A DNA stretch of 21,982 bases from JBLNBU01 sp050260215 (GTDB lineage: Bacteria > Pseudomonadota > Alphaproteobacteria > Rhodospirillales > Magnetospirillaceae): the NCBI GenBank assembly GCA_050260215.1, contig JBLNBU010000144.1:1-21982 (forward strand), given 5' to 3'. The translations under genes and the position numbers were made by a program. Shown here piece after piece: positions 6,928 through 14,238 of this stretch (the first letter of the stretch is position 1; every line of letters begins with the position of its first letter). Under the pieces are notes generated by a model. That model saw only the letters and a program-made list of their open reading frames with translations. It did no database searches and had not been told where the DNA came from.

Positions 6928-7428
6928 TCAGCCGCCCAGCGCGCGGTAGGCGTCGGCCAGGCGGGTGTCGGTCTCGGGGTCGACCAGGGCGGAGACGGCG
7001 GCCAGCAGGCCCATCTCTTCCTTCTGCACGTGGAAGATCTCGCGCTCGACCAGCTCGCCGCCGGCGTCACGGAACGCCTTCCAGTCGGCTTCGGAGAAGG
7101 CGCCGGCGGCGACGGCGGCGTCGGCCAGGTCGGACACCTGCAGCGCCAGCGGCAGGATCGAGCGGTGCTCGTGGGTCAGCATGGTGACGATGCCCACCTC
7201 GCCCTGCTCGACGAACACCGGGAACAGGTGGTTCTCCTCGAAGCCGAAATGCAGCTCGACCTCCTGGCGCATGGTGCGGGCGAAGCGCTTGAGGAACAGC
7301 TTGGCGGCGTCGTCGACGGCCGGCGTGCCCTTGGCCTTGCCGATGAACTCCTCGAGCTGCTGCAGGGCCTCGATGGTCGCCATGTGGGCCTGGTGCAGAA
7401 GGGCGCCCGTCTGGGTCTGGTTGAACAT
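6928..7428 (-). CDS. hemerythrin HHE domain protein
   Basis: This 166-residue all-helical protein has hemerythrin-type diiron ligands: candidate histidines at 12/15 in the first helix, H60 and E64 in ELHFGFEENH, H67, H86/H88 in THEHRS, and H133 with E137 in FHVQKEE. Bacterial hemerythrins bind O2 or NO, or act in iron and nitrosative stress responses, in the cytosol. The start is ATG at 7428 with AAGGA about nine bases upstream; longer frames run into the neighbouring gene. It is the last gene of a three-gene operon, two bases after the membrane protein's stop. That context (DUF2249 proteins, a polytopic His-bearing membrane protein, an FNR-type box) suggests a role under low oxygen or nitric oxide. 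Confidence 0.88.
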   Translation of the reverse strand: MFNQTQTGALLHQAHMATIEALQQLEEFIGKAKGTPAVDDAAKLFLKRFARTMRQEVELHFGFEENHLFPVFVEQGEVGIVTMLTHEHRSILPLALQVSDLADAAVAAGAFSEADWKAFRDAGGELVEREIFHVQKEEMGLLAAVSALVDPETDTRLADAYRALGG

Positions 7429-7430
7429 CT

Positions 7431-8738
7431 CTACTGTCCTTGTTGTTGCTTGGGGGGAAGGGACTGGGCCGCCAGGTGGGCGCGGTAGCGCTTCAGCACC
7501 AGGACGGCGAAGGTGGCGAAGGACAAGGATCCGGCCAGGCCGGCGGCGGCACCCAGCCGCATGGCCCACGCCTGGCCGGCCACCACCGCCAGCGCGATCA
7601 GCGCCAGGGCACCGGCGTGGCAGGCGAGATGGATCTTCAGCGGCATCTCTGCAACCAGGGCCGAGAGCAGGACGGGCTTGCCGCCCACTCCCGACGAATG
7701 CATCGAGGCCAGGAAGGGCATGATCCGCTGCAAGATGCCCAGCACGAAGGTCAGCAGCCAGCCGAACACCATCAGGAACGCCCACAGGGTCGCCACCGGA
7801 TCGGCCGGCGCTCCCAGCGCCAGGGCAAGGGCTGCGGCCAGGCTGGCCACCTGCAGCGCCCAGCCCAGGACGACGGTGCGGAAGAACGGCTCGAGCTTCT
7901 TGCGCATGCGGCTCTTGACCGTGGTGCGGACGGCGCGCAGGTGCAGCCCCAGCGCCGCGGCGCCAGCAACCACCGCCACCGCCTGCAGCCAGCCCAGTCC
8001 CAGCCAGGCCCCGGTCGCGCCCAGGGCGAGCGCGGCGCCGGCCAGGGCCGAGGTCTTGCGCCCGACCGCGTCGGGCACCGGCTGGCCGAGGACGAACATG
8101 GGGATCAGCACGGTGGAAAAGCCCATGGCCAGCATGCCCATGAAGCCATAGCCGGCCAGCACCGCATGGGCGGCGGCCACGCCGGCGCGGTCGGGCAGGA
8201 AGCCCAGGCCGAAATCGGCCACCAGCACCAGGCCCAGTACGGCAAGGACCAGGAGAGAGGCCACCGCCAGCCAGGCGTGGCGGGTGACGCCCGGCAGATC
8301 GTCGACCTGGCGCAGGTTAGCCGCCACCAGCCCGCCGAAGATGGCCAGACCCGCCGCCGCCAGGGTGGCGCCCAGGTGGCGGGCGGGGGTCGACGACCAC
8401 GCAAATCCCAGTGCCAGCGAGGCAACGCCCGGAGTGAACAGCCAGAACATCAGCTTGCAGGCCCACACCGGGCCCAGGCGGCGGCGCGTCGCCACCGGCA
8501 GCAACTGGATGCCCGCTCCCATGGCCGACATGGCCAGCACACCCAGGGTGATCAGGTGCAGCGCGGCCAGCACCAACCCCTCGCCGCCGCGGAAGCCCAA
8601 TGCCTCGGCCGGATCGGCCGCCAGCAGCGCCGCCCAGCCCAGAACGTGGAAAACCGTTGCGGCCGCAAAGAAACGGTAGGGGACCGACGGCGGCAGCAGG
8701 CGGTCCTGCGCCCCCATCATGAAGCTGCCGGGGAACAT
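7431..8738 (-). CDS. polytopic membrane protein, NnrS / heme-copper-oxidase subunit I-like
   Basis: This protein of about 435 residues is almost entirely hydrophobic, with around twelve predicted membrane helices. Several histidines sit in or at the edge of helices: ALHLITLGV, AAAHAVLAGYGFMGM, LASMHSSG and LACHAGAL. That pattern recalls heme ligation in NnrS and in small proteins related to cytochrome oxidase or NO reductase large subunits, but the NnrS GHTGR signature is not present, so family assignment is tentative. I chose ATG 8738 over the upstream GTG 8759: it overlaps the previous stop as TGATG (coupled translation), and GGAGCGG lies upstream. The hemerythrin gene follows after two bases. 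Involvement in nitric-oxide or anaerobic respiration physiology is inferred from context. Confidence 0.7.
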   Translation of the reverse strand: MFPGSFMMGAQDRLLPPSVPYRFFAAATVFHVLGWAALLAADPAEALGFRGGEGLVLAALHLITLGVLAMSAMGAGIQLLPVATRRRLGPVWACKLMFWLFTPGVASLALGFAWSSTPARHLGATLAAAGLAIFGGLVAANLRQVDDLPGVTRHAWLAVASLLVLAVLGLVLVADFGLGFLPDRAGVAAAHAVLAGYGFMGMLAMGFSTVLIPMFVLGQPVPDAVGRKTSALAGAALALGATGAWLGLGWLQAVAVVAGAAALGLHLRAVRTTVKSRMRKKLEPFFRTVVLGWALQVASLAAALALALGAPADPVATLWAFLMVFGWLLTFVLGILQRIMPFLASMHSSGVGGKPVLLSALVAEMPLKIHLACHAGALALIALAVVAGQAWAMRLGAAAGLAGSLSFATFAVLVLKRYRAHLAAQSLPPKQQQGQ

Positions 8739-9316
8739 CAGCCGGACCGCTCCAGCCACAGCCTGATGTTGGCGAATTCGCTTTCCGTGCGCACGATGGC
8801 CCAGCCGCGCTCGGCCAGTTCGGGCGCCAGGTAGCGCGGCTCGCGGTCATGGTGGACGATGATCGGGCAGGGCTCGGACAGGCCCTCGATCAGGCGCAGG
8901 ATGGCGACCATGGGCTGCGGCGGCTGCAGGCGGCGCACGTCGATGTGGATGCCGTCCTCCTCGCGCCAGGCCATGGCGCCTTCGGGCATCACCTCGACCT
9001 CGGCGTCGGCTTCCCAGGCGGCGCCGCCGTCGCGGTGGAAATAGACGCGCCAGTGGCCCTCGGCCAGCTTGCGGCCGAAGGACGAAAAGCCGCAGCCGGC
9101 CAGGATGCGGCGCAGCGGCGACGGGTTGAAGGGCGCGTCGACCACGAACACCCCGCCGAATCCCACCCCCTCGGCGCGCTCCATGATGGCCGAGAAGGGA
9201 TCGCCGCCCTGGGCCAGGGCCGGGCGCACGTCGAAGGCGGGGACGTCCATGGCCAGCGCCAGCCACTCGGGCGAGCTGCCTACAAATTGTTCAATTTTGG
9301 AACTGCCTTTGGACAT
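8738..9316 (-). CDS. protein with two DUF2249 domains
   Basis: The 192 residues form two related halves. Domain 1 (about 28-95) reads FDVRPAL then PLRRILAGCGFSSF; domain 2 (about 125-190) reads HIDVRRLQPPQPM then HHDREPRYLAPELAERGW. The DVR-L-PP-P start and H-DREPR--L--L-ERG pattern is the DUF2249 signature, related to TusA/SirA-like folds. Domain 1 lacks the PP-P and DREPR parts and is the more divergent. DUF2249 genes commonly sit beside hemerythrin, NnrS and denitrification genes, as here. No enzymatic activity can be assigned. The ATG at 9316 has a strong GGAGG upstream. It is the first gene of the operon, 46 nt downstream of an FNR/NnrR-type palindrome. Confidence 0.82.
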   Translation of the reverse strand: MSKGSSKIEQFVGSSPEWLALAMDVPAFDVRPALAQGGDPFSAIMERAEGVGFGGVFVVDAPFNPSPLRRILAGCGFSSFGRKLAEGHWRVYFHRDGGAAWEADAEVEVMPEGAMAWREEDGIHIDVRRLQPPQPMVAILRLIEGLSEPCPIIVHHDREPRYLAPELAERGWAIVRTESEFANIRLWLERSG

Positions 9317-9362
9317 GGCGATCCTCCGCCATCAAACCTGCCCAGCGACCGCCCCAGCGGCC

Positions 9363-9376
9363 TTGACGTTCGACAA
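9363..9376 (-). promoter_or_regulatory. FNR/NnrR-type operator upstream of the DUF2249-hemerythrin operon
   Basis: TTGACGTTCGACAA on the plus strand (TTGTCGAACGTCAA on the coding strand) matches the Crp/Fnr palindrome TTGRY-N4-RYCAA with one departure. Its centre is about 53 bp upstream of the ATG at 9316, which suits an activator site near -41 with a short leader. No good -10 hexamer is obvious; TTTGAT at 9331-9336 is the best candidate. Both regulators encoded just upstream have the E-x-x-S-R recognition-helix pattern that reads TTGA half-sites. Confidence 0.65.
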
Positions 9377-9416
9377 GTAGGGGTGAATCGCTGCGCCATT
9401 TGGTCGCAGGAACGGG

Positions 9417-10112
9417 CTACTCGGCACCCGCCTCGCGACACAGCCGGCGCAGGGCGTCGACGTCGGTGATCACCACCTCGCGGCCGTGGGTCTCGACGCC
9501 GACCGCCTTGAGGCGGGCCAGCGCGCGCGACAGGCTTTCCGGCGCGATGCCGATGCGGCTGGCCAGCACCGCCTTGGTCAGCGGCAGGCGGACCCGGCCC
9601 TCGCCGCCGGCCTTGGCCGCCAGGCCCAGCAGGAACGAGGCCAGCCGCTGGCTGGGCGACTTGCTTTTCAGCTCGGTGATCTCGTGGACCAGGTGGCTCT
9701 GCCACTGGGACAGGCCGGCCAGCAGCTTGAAGGCCAGGCCGCGGTTGTCGGCCAGGCGCTTGAGGAACGGCCCGGCCGGGATGTGCACCAGCTTCGAGCC
9801 CGCCACCACCTCGCAGTTCAGCGGGAACTTGCCCGACGAGAAGATGGCCGCCTCGGCGAAGGTGCAGACGGGGTCGAACACCTCGATGATCGACTGGTCG
9901 CCGGTCTCGGTCAGGGCGAACAGGTTGACGCGGCCGGCCAGCACCACGAAGAAGCGGTCGGCGGCGTCGCCCTGGCTGAACAGCAGCTCGGCTTCCGGAT
10001 AGGTGGCCGCGTGGGCCCCATCGGTCAGCACCTGCAATTCGCGCAGGTCGAGGTCGGCGAACAGCGGCGCCGTCGCCACCAGCTCGATGTCCTGCGCATT
10101 CAATCCGGCCAT
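9417..10112 (-). CDS. Crp/Fnr family transcriptional regulator (second of a tandem pair)
   Basis: The 231 residues comprise a cyclic-nucleotide-binding-type sensor domain (about 15-120, with LFSQGDAADRFFVVLAGRVNL), a dimerisation helix (about 125-150) and a C-terminal winged helix (about 178-205). The recognition helix contains PESLSR (191-196), whose E-x-x-S-R matches FNR and NNR/DNR-type proteins. There is no N-terminal cysteine cluster, so it is not an FNR-type iron-sulfur oxygen sensor; a DNR/NnrR-like heme or NO sensor, or another ligand, is possible. I chose ATG 10112, five bases after the preceding gene's stop with GGGGTAGGGA upstream, over an upstream in-frame TTG at 10136 that would overlap that gene. 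It is likely cotranscribed with its paralog and sits directly upstream of the operon it may control. Confidence 0.88.
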   Translation of the reverse strand: MAGLNAQDIELVATAPLFADLDLRELQVLTDGAHAATYPEAELLFSQGDAADRFFVVLAGRVNLFALTETGDQSIIEVFDPVCTFAEAAIFSSGKFPLNCEVVAGSKLVHIPAGPFLKRLADNRGLAFKLLAGLSQWQSHLVHEITELKSKSPSQRLASFLLGLAAKAGGEGRVRLPLTKAVLASRIGIAPESLSRALARLKAVGVETHGREVVITDVDALRRLCREAGAE

Positions 10113-10116
10113 GTCC

Positions 10117-10815
10117 CTACCCCAAATCGTCTTCAACGCAGAAGTCGCGCAACCCGTCCAGGTCGGCGATGGCGACGGCGTTGTCGGGCCTTGATTCGAC
10201 GCCGACCTTGGCCAGCTTGCCCAGCGCGCGCGACAGGCTTTCGGGCTTCATCCCCAGCTCGTCGGCGACCAGCTTCTTGTCGTAGGGAAAGCGCACCACC
10301 GCCTTGCCGTGGTCGGCCTCGGCCAGCAGCAGCAGGAAGCCGCCCAGGCGCTGGGCGGTGGTCTTCAGCTTGAGCTCGGCGATCTGGCGGACCAGCATGC
10401 GCAGGCGGTACGACATGGTCGACAGCATGTGCAGCAGGATGTCCAGGCGGGTCTCGAGGCGGGCCAGGAAGGCGGCCGCCGGAATCGCCAGTACGCTGGC
10501 GCCGGTCAGCACCCGGGCCGAGGTGAGGTAGCCGCCGCCGGCGAACATGGCGGCGTCGCCCAGCACCGAGCCCTTGCGGGCCACCTCGACCACGCTCTTG
10601 CGGCCGTCGACGTCCACCGACAGCTCCACATGGCCGTCCAGCACCACGAAGAACCGCTCCACCGCCCCGCCGGCGTCGTAGAGGGCCTGTTCGTGGGCCA
10701 AGGACATGACCTCGGCCCCGTCCAGCAACTCGCGCATGTCGCGCTCGGCCAGGCCGGTGAACAGAGGCGTGAATTGCAGCTGCAGCAGCACTCCCTTGTC
10801 GAGCGCCTGCGTCAT
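10117..10815 (-). CDS. Crp/Fnr family transcriptional regulator (first of a tandem pair)
   Basis: This 232-residue protein has the same architecture as its downstream neighbour: a sensor beta-barrel (about 15-120, with ALYDAGGAVERFFVVLDGHVEL), a dimer helix, and a winged helix (about 180-205) with PESLSR at 191-196. The recognition helices of the two proteins are nearly identical, while the sensor domains differ clearly, so they probably read the same DNA site but respond to different signals. Only one cysteine (C226) is present, which excludes an FNR-type cluster. The ATG at 10815 has GGAAGG five bases upstream. A 12-bp perfect inverted repeat lies just upstream at 10827-10856. Confidence 0.88.
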   Translation of the reverse strand: MTQALDKGVLLQLQFTPLFTGLAERDMRELLDGAEVMSLAHEQALYDAGGAVERFFVVLDGHVELSVDVDGRKSVVEVARKGSVLGDAAMFAGGGYLTSARVLTGASVLAIPAAAFLARLETRLDILLHMLSTMSYRLRMLVRQIAELKLKTTAQRLGGFLLLLAEADHGKAVVRFPYDKKLVADELGMKPESLSRALGKLAKVGVESRPDNAVAIADLDGLRDFCVEDDLG

Positions 10816-10826
10816 CTAGGCCTTCC

Positions 10827-10856
10827 CCGTCGGCGGTCCCACCAGACCGCCGACGG
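10827..10856. repeat. 12-bp perfect inverted repeat upstream of the Crp/Fnr pair
   Basis: CCGTCGGCGGTC (10827-10838) and GACCGCCGACGG (10845-10856) are exact reverse complements around CCACCA. The element lies between the secreted-protein gene stop (10886) and the first crp/fnr start (10815). On the minus strand it could terminate the upstream gene, though GGGAAGG rather than T follows, or it could be an operator. Confidence 0.6.
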
Positions 10857-10885
10857 TACGCCGAAGGGCAGGACGGTTCCAGACC

Positions 10886-11389
10886 TTATTGGGGGGATCC
10901 GCCCGACCACACCCAATTGGGGGCACTGAAGCTCGGCATTGTGGGCGCGGTCAGCGTCACCCCGGCCGGCAGCTGCACCGCCCCGCCCGAGGCGGCCTGC
11001 GGCACCGGAAGGGGCGGCGGCGCGGCGGCGGGCAGCGACACCGGCGCGGCGGGCGGCGCGGCGGTCACCAGCTCGCCGTTGACCACCATGGTGCCGACGA
11101 CCGACGCCTTGGCTTCGGACCCGGGAATCTTCACGCCGGCGACCACGCGCGGCTCGGTGGTGCCGGGCTCGACGGCCGGCGTCTCCTCGCGGGCGGCCGG
11201 CTTGCCTTCGGCCGCGGGCAGCAGGGCCGCCAGCGGGTCGTCGCCCTCGACGCGGGCGATGCAGGACGTGAACGCGGCGGTGCCCACCCGGAAGCCGGCA
11301 CCGACACAGACTTCGCCGGCGCTGCGTCCGCCGGCCGCGGCGGTGCCGGCGGCCAGCAGCAGGACCGGGATCATCAGCGGCATGCGCAT
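10886..11389 (-). CDS. small secreted Ala/Pro-rich protein of unknown function
   Basis: This 167-residue protein starts with a clear signal peptide (MRMPLMIPVLLLAAGTAAAGG, cleavage near 19-20), so the mature form should be periplasmic or surface-associated. A short N-terminal region has two cysteines, in EVCVGAGFRVGTAAFTSCIARV (C28 and C43), which could form a disulfide. The rest is Ala/Pro/Val-rich low-complexity sequence, with GVKIPGSEAKASVVGTMVVNGE as the only ordered-looking segment. The ATG at 11389 has GGAGG upstream (GGAGGTCGATCATG). It is 115 nt downstream of the yihY-like gene, so it may have its own promoter. I do not recognise the family. Confidence 0.72.
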   Translation of the reverse strand: MRMPLMIPVLLLAAGTAAAGGRSAGEVCVGAGFRVGTAAFTSCIARVEGDDPLAALLPAAEGKPAAREETPAVEPGTTEPRVVAGVKIPGSEAKASVVGTMVVNGELVTAAPPAAPVSLPAAAPPPLPVPQAASGGAVQLPAGVTLTAPTMPSFSAPNWVWSGGSPQ

Positions 11390-11504
11390 GATCGACCTCC
11401 TACTCCGAACTCGCGTCCATTATGCGCGCGGGCCGGCGCAGGGTGGGCGGGGCAGAGGGAGAGCGGTACGCATGCCGACGAGGACGTCCGTGCTTCTATA
11501 TGGA

Positions 11505-12455
11505 TTAGCGGCGCCGCCGCCCGACGGTGTCGGCGACGTGGGCGCCGCGTTCGCCCAGCGGGCGCTCGGGCCCGGTGGTGGTATCGCGCGTCGTCTGGTG
11601 CTCGAGCTCGGCGTCGAGCAAGGCGCCGAGCAGCACCGAGAAGCTGGTCAGCTGGAACCACAACAGCAGCACCGCCACCGCCGCCAGCGAACCGTAGCTC
11701 TGGTTGTACTTGCCGAAATTGGCCACATAGACCGAGAACAGCGCCGAACCGGCCAGCCACACCAGCGCCGCCAGCACCGCCCCCCAGCTGACCCAGCGCC
11801 AGCGCGGCCGGTCCCGCGACGGCGCATAGCGGTAGATCACCGCCAGCCCGGCCAGCAGGAACAGCGCCAAAAGCGGCCAGCGGGCGATGGCCACCGCCAG
11901 CTTGGCCAGCCCGCCCAGGGGCAGCAGGTCGATCACCGCCGGCAGCCCGGCGATCAGCACCAGCGCGACCAGGCCGAAGACCAGCGCCGCCACGGTCAAG
12001 GCGATGGCCGCGCCGTTGAGCGCCAGAAATCCCCGCTTCTCGTCCTCGCGGTAGACGATGTTGAGGCCTTCGATCAGCGCCTTGACCCCGCGTGTCGCCC
12101 CCCACAGCGCCACCAGCACCGAAATGGCCAGCGACAGGCCCAGCTTGCCGCCGCCGGCGCCGGCGATCTGGCGCAGCTGGTCGGTGATGATGCTTTGCGC
12201 TTCCCCGGGCAGGACGCCGGCCACCGCCGACATGTGGTGCTCGGCCGTCGACGGGTCGGCGATCAGCCCGTACAGCGACACCGCCGCCAGCAGGGCCGGG
12301 AACAGGGCGAAGAACTCGTTGAAGGCGATGCCGGCCGAGACCACGTCGAGGTTGCACTCGACCACCGCATCCTTCATGCGCAGCACGATGTCCCACCAGC
12401 CGGCCTTCGGGATCTCCGAAGGCCGGTCGGCGGTACGGCCGTGGGTGTCCGCCAC
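11505..12455 (-). CDS. YihY/BrkB family inner-membrane protein
   Basis: This 316-residue protein has about six membrane helices and the YihY/BrkB entry motif SAGIAFNEFFALFPALLAA (40-58, family form A.A.AFY..FSL.P). It also has GATRGVKALIEGLNIVYRE (118-136) and late in the protein NFGKYNQSYGSLAAVAVLLLW, matching the family's Y..YGS.....L..W. The family is annotated as virulence factor BrkB or putative RNase BN, but the RNase activity was assigned to another gene; the true function is unclear, possibly transport or envelope stability. A basic hydrophilic tail of about 50 residues follows. It is the last gene of a tightly packed four-gene membrane cluster, ten bases after the DUF3618 gene's stop. 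Confidence 0.9.
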   Translation of the reverse strand: MADTHGRTADRPSEIPKAGWWDIVLRMKDAVVECNLDVVSAGIAFNEFFALFPALLAAVSLYGLIADPSTAEHHMSAVAGVLPGEAQSIITDQLRQIAGAGGGKLGLSLAISVLVALWGATRGVKALIEGLNIVYREDEKRGFLALNGAAIALTVAALVFGLVALVLIAGLPAVIDLLPLGGLAKLAVAIARWPLLALFLLAGLAVIYRYAPSRDRPRWRWVSWGAVLAALVWLAGSALFSVYVANFGKYNQSYGSLAAVAVLLLWFQLTSFSVLLGALLDAELEHQTTRDTTTGPERPLGERGAHVADTVGRRRR

Positions 12456-12465
12456 GGCCCGCCTC

Positions 12466-13251
12466 CTAATGGGTCAGCGAGGAGGGCGACGACGACGACG
12501 GCGACGAGCCGCTGCCCAGGCTCTCCTCGATGCGCTCGCTCACCGCGCCCATGGCCTCCTGCCCGGTCTGCTTGACCTGCTCGGCGGTCTGGCGGATGGC
12601 GTCGCGGGCCCGCTGGGCGATGTCGCTGCCGCCCAGCACCCGGCGCTCGACCGAGCTGCGCGGGATCATGGCGCCGATGGCCGCGCCCAGCAGCATGGCG
12701 ACCACCCCCATGGTCAGCGGGTGCTCCTGGTAGGTCTCGAGGGTGGCGTCGGCGGCCTGGCCGGCCTGGCGACGCGCCGACGAGCTCCACTCCGACACCC
12801 GCGCGCGTGCCGAGGACGCGGTCTCGGACAGCCGTGCCTTGGCCTGGCCGGCCACGTCGGATGCCCGCTGCTTCAATCCCTCGGCCCCCTCGGCGCCGTA
12901 GCCGGAGGACGGCGCGCCGGCGCCGGCGCCGAAGTCGCCCATGCCGGGGGGACTGCCCCAGGCGCTGCCGGCGATGCCGGTGTCGACGTCGCTCTCGCCG
13001 GCCATGGCCCCGCCGGAACGCATGTTCGACACCGCCAGCCAGCCGATGCCCAGCCCGATCAGGGCGAGCGGAATGGGATTGTCGCGCACGGCCTGGCCGA
13101 CGCGGGAATAGTCGCTTGCTATGTCACGCATGGTGTCCACCGCCTGATCCATGAGCTGGCGGGGAGAGAGCTTGCGCTCTATGGCCTGGAGCGTGTCGGC
13201 CATCTCCCCGCGGGTGCGCTCGATTTCGTTCTGGATGTCCTCGCTCCTCAT
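12466..13251 (-). CDS. DUF3618 domain membrane protein
   Basis: The 261-residue protein begins with the DUF3618 pattern SEDIQNEIERTRGEMADTL and KLSPRQLMDQ, followed by a membrane segment (60-76). A Gly/Ser/Ala-rich middle (about 80-170) contains helix-forming repeats of the AKARLSETASSARARV type. A second membrane segment (about 180-196) and an amphipathic tail ending in a Ser-rich stretch follow. The ATG at 13251 overlaps the upstream gene's stop as ATGA, which fixes the start; the longer open frame is antisense or low-complexity. DUF3618 genes commonly occur with DUF1469 and YihY genes in alphaproteobacteria. Function is unknown; a membrane-stress role is inferred from the cluster and its promoter. 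Confidence 0.88.
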   Translation of the reverse strand: MRSEDIQNEIERTRGEMADTLQAIERKLSPRQLMDQAVDTMRDIASDYSRVGQAVRDNPIPLALIGLGIGWLAVSNMRSGGAMAGESDVDTGIAGSAWGSPPGMGDFGAGAGAPSSGYGAEGAEGLKQRASDVAGQAKARLSETASSARARVSEWSSSARRQAGQAADATLETYQEHPLTMGVVAMLLGAAIGAMIPRSSVERRVLGGSDIAQRARDAIRQTAEQVKQTGQEAMGAVSERIEESLGSGSSPSSSSPSSLTH

Positions 13252-13649
13252 CGCAGCTGCTCCTTCGCCCAGCGGGTGTTGGCCCGGAGCGAATCCATGG
13301 TCCGCCTGGGGGCCAGCTTGTCGCCCTTCAGGTTCGAAATGCCCCTGGCCAGGACCACGCCGCCGACGATCGCCACGGCGATGCCGACGATCAGCGCCGC
13401 CAGCCACGGCGACAGGGCGTTGGACAAGCCCAGTACCGCCGCCGCCACCAGCGCCTGCAGGGCGACGAACAGCACCAGGGCGCCGGCCACAGTGCCGGTG
13501 ATGCCCGAGCGGGCCTGCCCGACCTTTTCCGCCACCTCGGTCTTGGCGAGCTGGATTTCCTGGCGGAACAGGGTCGCCGTCTCGCGGGTCAGCGCCGAGA
13601 ACAGCCGGGTCAGCGACCCGGCCCCGGTGCCGAAGGGATCGGTAGTCAT
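13248..13649 (-). CDS. phage holin-like membrane protein (DUF1469/holin superfamily III type)
   Basis: This 133-residue protein has an amphipathic N-terminal helix with LTRETATLFRQEIQLAKTEV (21-40), typical of DUF1469, then two membrane segments (52-74 and 82-103) and a basic tail. The holin label comes from fold and family naming; no phage genes surround it, and a housekeeping or stress membrane role is more likely. The ATG at 13649 overlaps the preceding stop as ATGA, and its own stop overlaps the next start the same way, so all three genes are probably translated in a chain. Upstream in-frame extension to 13784 is rejected because it overlaps a real gene and is Arg/Pro-rich shadow. Confidence 0.88.
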   Translation of the reverse strand: MTTDPFGTGAGSLTRLFSALTRETATLFRQEIQLAKTEVAEKVGQARSGITGTVAGALVLFVALQALVAAAVLGLSNALSPWLAALIVGIAVAIVGGVVLARGISNLKGDKLAPRRTMDSLRANTRWAKEQLR

Positions 13650-14113
13650 TGCAGCGCTCCCCTGCCGGCGGCGCCGCCCTTCAGCAGGCGGGCGGCCAGG
13701 AAGCCCGCGGCCACCGCGCCACCGATGAACCAGTAGGGCTGGCGGCGGGCGAAGCCTTCGGCGCCTTCCAGCATCTCGTTCCAATGGGCCTGCTTGAGCC
13801 AGCGGGCCGCCTCGTCCAGGCGGTCGGCGGCGATGTGGGTGTAGCGCGCCATGATCTTGTTCTCCGAGTCCATGGAGCCGGCGGTGCGGTGCAGCGCCTG
13901 GGCGACGCCCCCCACCATGTCGGCGGCCTTGATCCGCTGCTGTTCGGCAGCCTCGCGGACCATTTCCTTCGCTTCGTCGATCGCCTGGTCGGTGCCCGAG
14001 CGGAGCACCTCGCCGGCTCCTCGGCCCTCGCCGGCGGCCGGCGTCGAAGTCGCCAGTCCGGCGGCCTCCACCGATCCGGCGCCCACGGCGCCGCGCGCGC
14101 TGCGTTCAGCCAT
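13646..14113 (-). CDS. small single-TM membrane protein, first gene of the membrane-stress cluster
   Basis: This 155-residue protein has an Ala/Gly-rich start, a helical soluble region (about 40-120) with DQAIDEAKEMVREAAEQQR, and a C-terminal anchor with ARRQPYWFIGGAVAAGFLA (122-140) followed by ARLLKGG. The R-QP-WFIGGA-AAGFL-AR-LK ending resembles DUF883-like or nutrient-stress proteins of alphaproteobacteria, but I cannot name a family with certainty. The ATG at 14113 has an ideal AAGGAGG nine bases upstream. It is first in a chain linked by ATGA overlaps to the DUF1469 and DUF3618 genes, behind an EcfG-type promoter. Confidence 0.82.
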   Translation of the reverse strand: MAERSARGAVGAGSVEAAGLATSTPAAGEGRGAGEVLRSGTDQAIDEAKEMVREAAEQQRIKAADMVGGVAQALHRTAGSMDSENKIMARYTHIAADRLDEAARWLKQAHWNEMLEGAEGFARRQPYWFIGGAVAAGFLAARLLKGGAAGRGALQ

Positions 14114-14169
14114 GTCGTTCGTCCTCCTTCACGTCAGCGGACGCCGTCGGCCGGCGCCCATGCCCCACC

Positions 14170-14194
14170 AACACCGCTTGCCTCCGGGCGTTCC
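14170..14194 (-). promoter_or_regulatory. EcfG (general stress sigma) type promoter of the four-gene membrane cluster
   Basis: On the minus strand GGAAC (14190-14194) is followed after exactly 16 nt by TGTT (14170-14173). The alphaproteobacterial EcfG consensus is GGAAC-N16/17-CGTT, so the only mismatch is C to T in the least critical -10 position. The ATG at 14113 lies 57 nt downstream, with a strong ribosome-binding site between. Confidence 0.55.
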
Positions 14195-14198
14195 CCGC

Positions 14199-14231
14199 GC
14201 GCCGGCCGCTCAAACGACGGGCGGCCGGCGC
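14199..14231 (-). terminator. 11-bp perfect hairpin after the DUF4383 gene
   Basis: GCGCCGGCCGC (14199-14209) and GCGGCCGGCGC (14221-14231) are exact reverse complements with an 11-nt loop, beginning 8 nt past the DUF4383 stop. No T-tract follows on the minus strand. It probably marks the 3' end of the cytochrome c/DUF4383 transcript and separates it from the EcfG-type promoter five bases further on. Confidence 0.5.
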
Positions 14232-14238
14232 CGAGGGA

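Noticed and set aside
13248..13649. Prophage holin
   Set aside because: Only the family name suggests phage. No endolysin, spanin or structural genes are nearby, and the gene is chained to DUF3618 and YihY.
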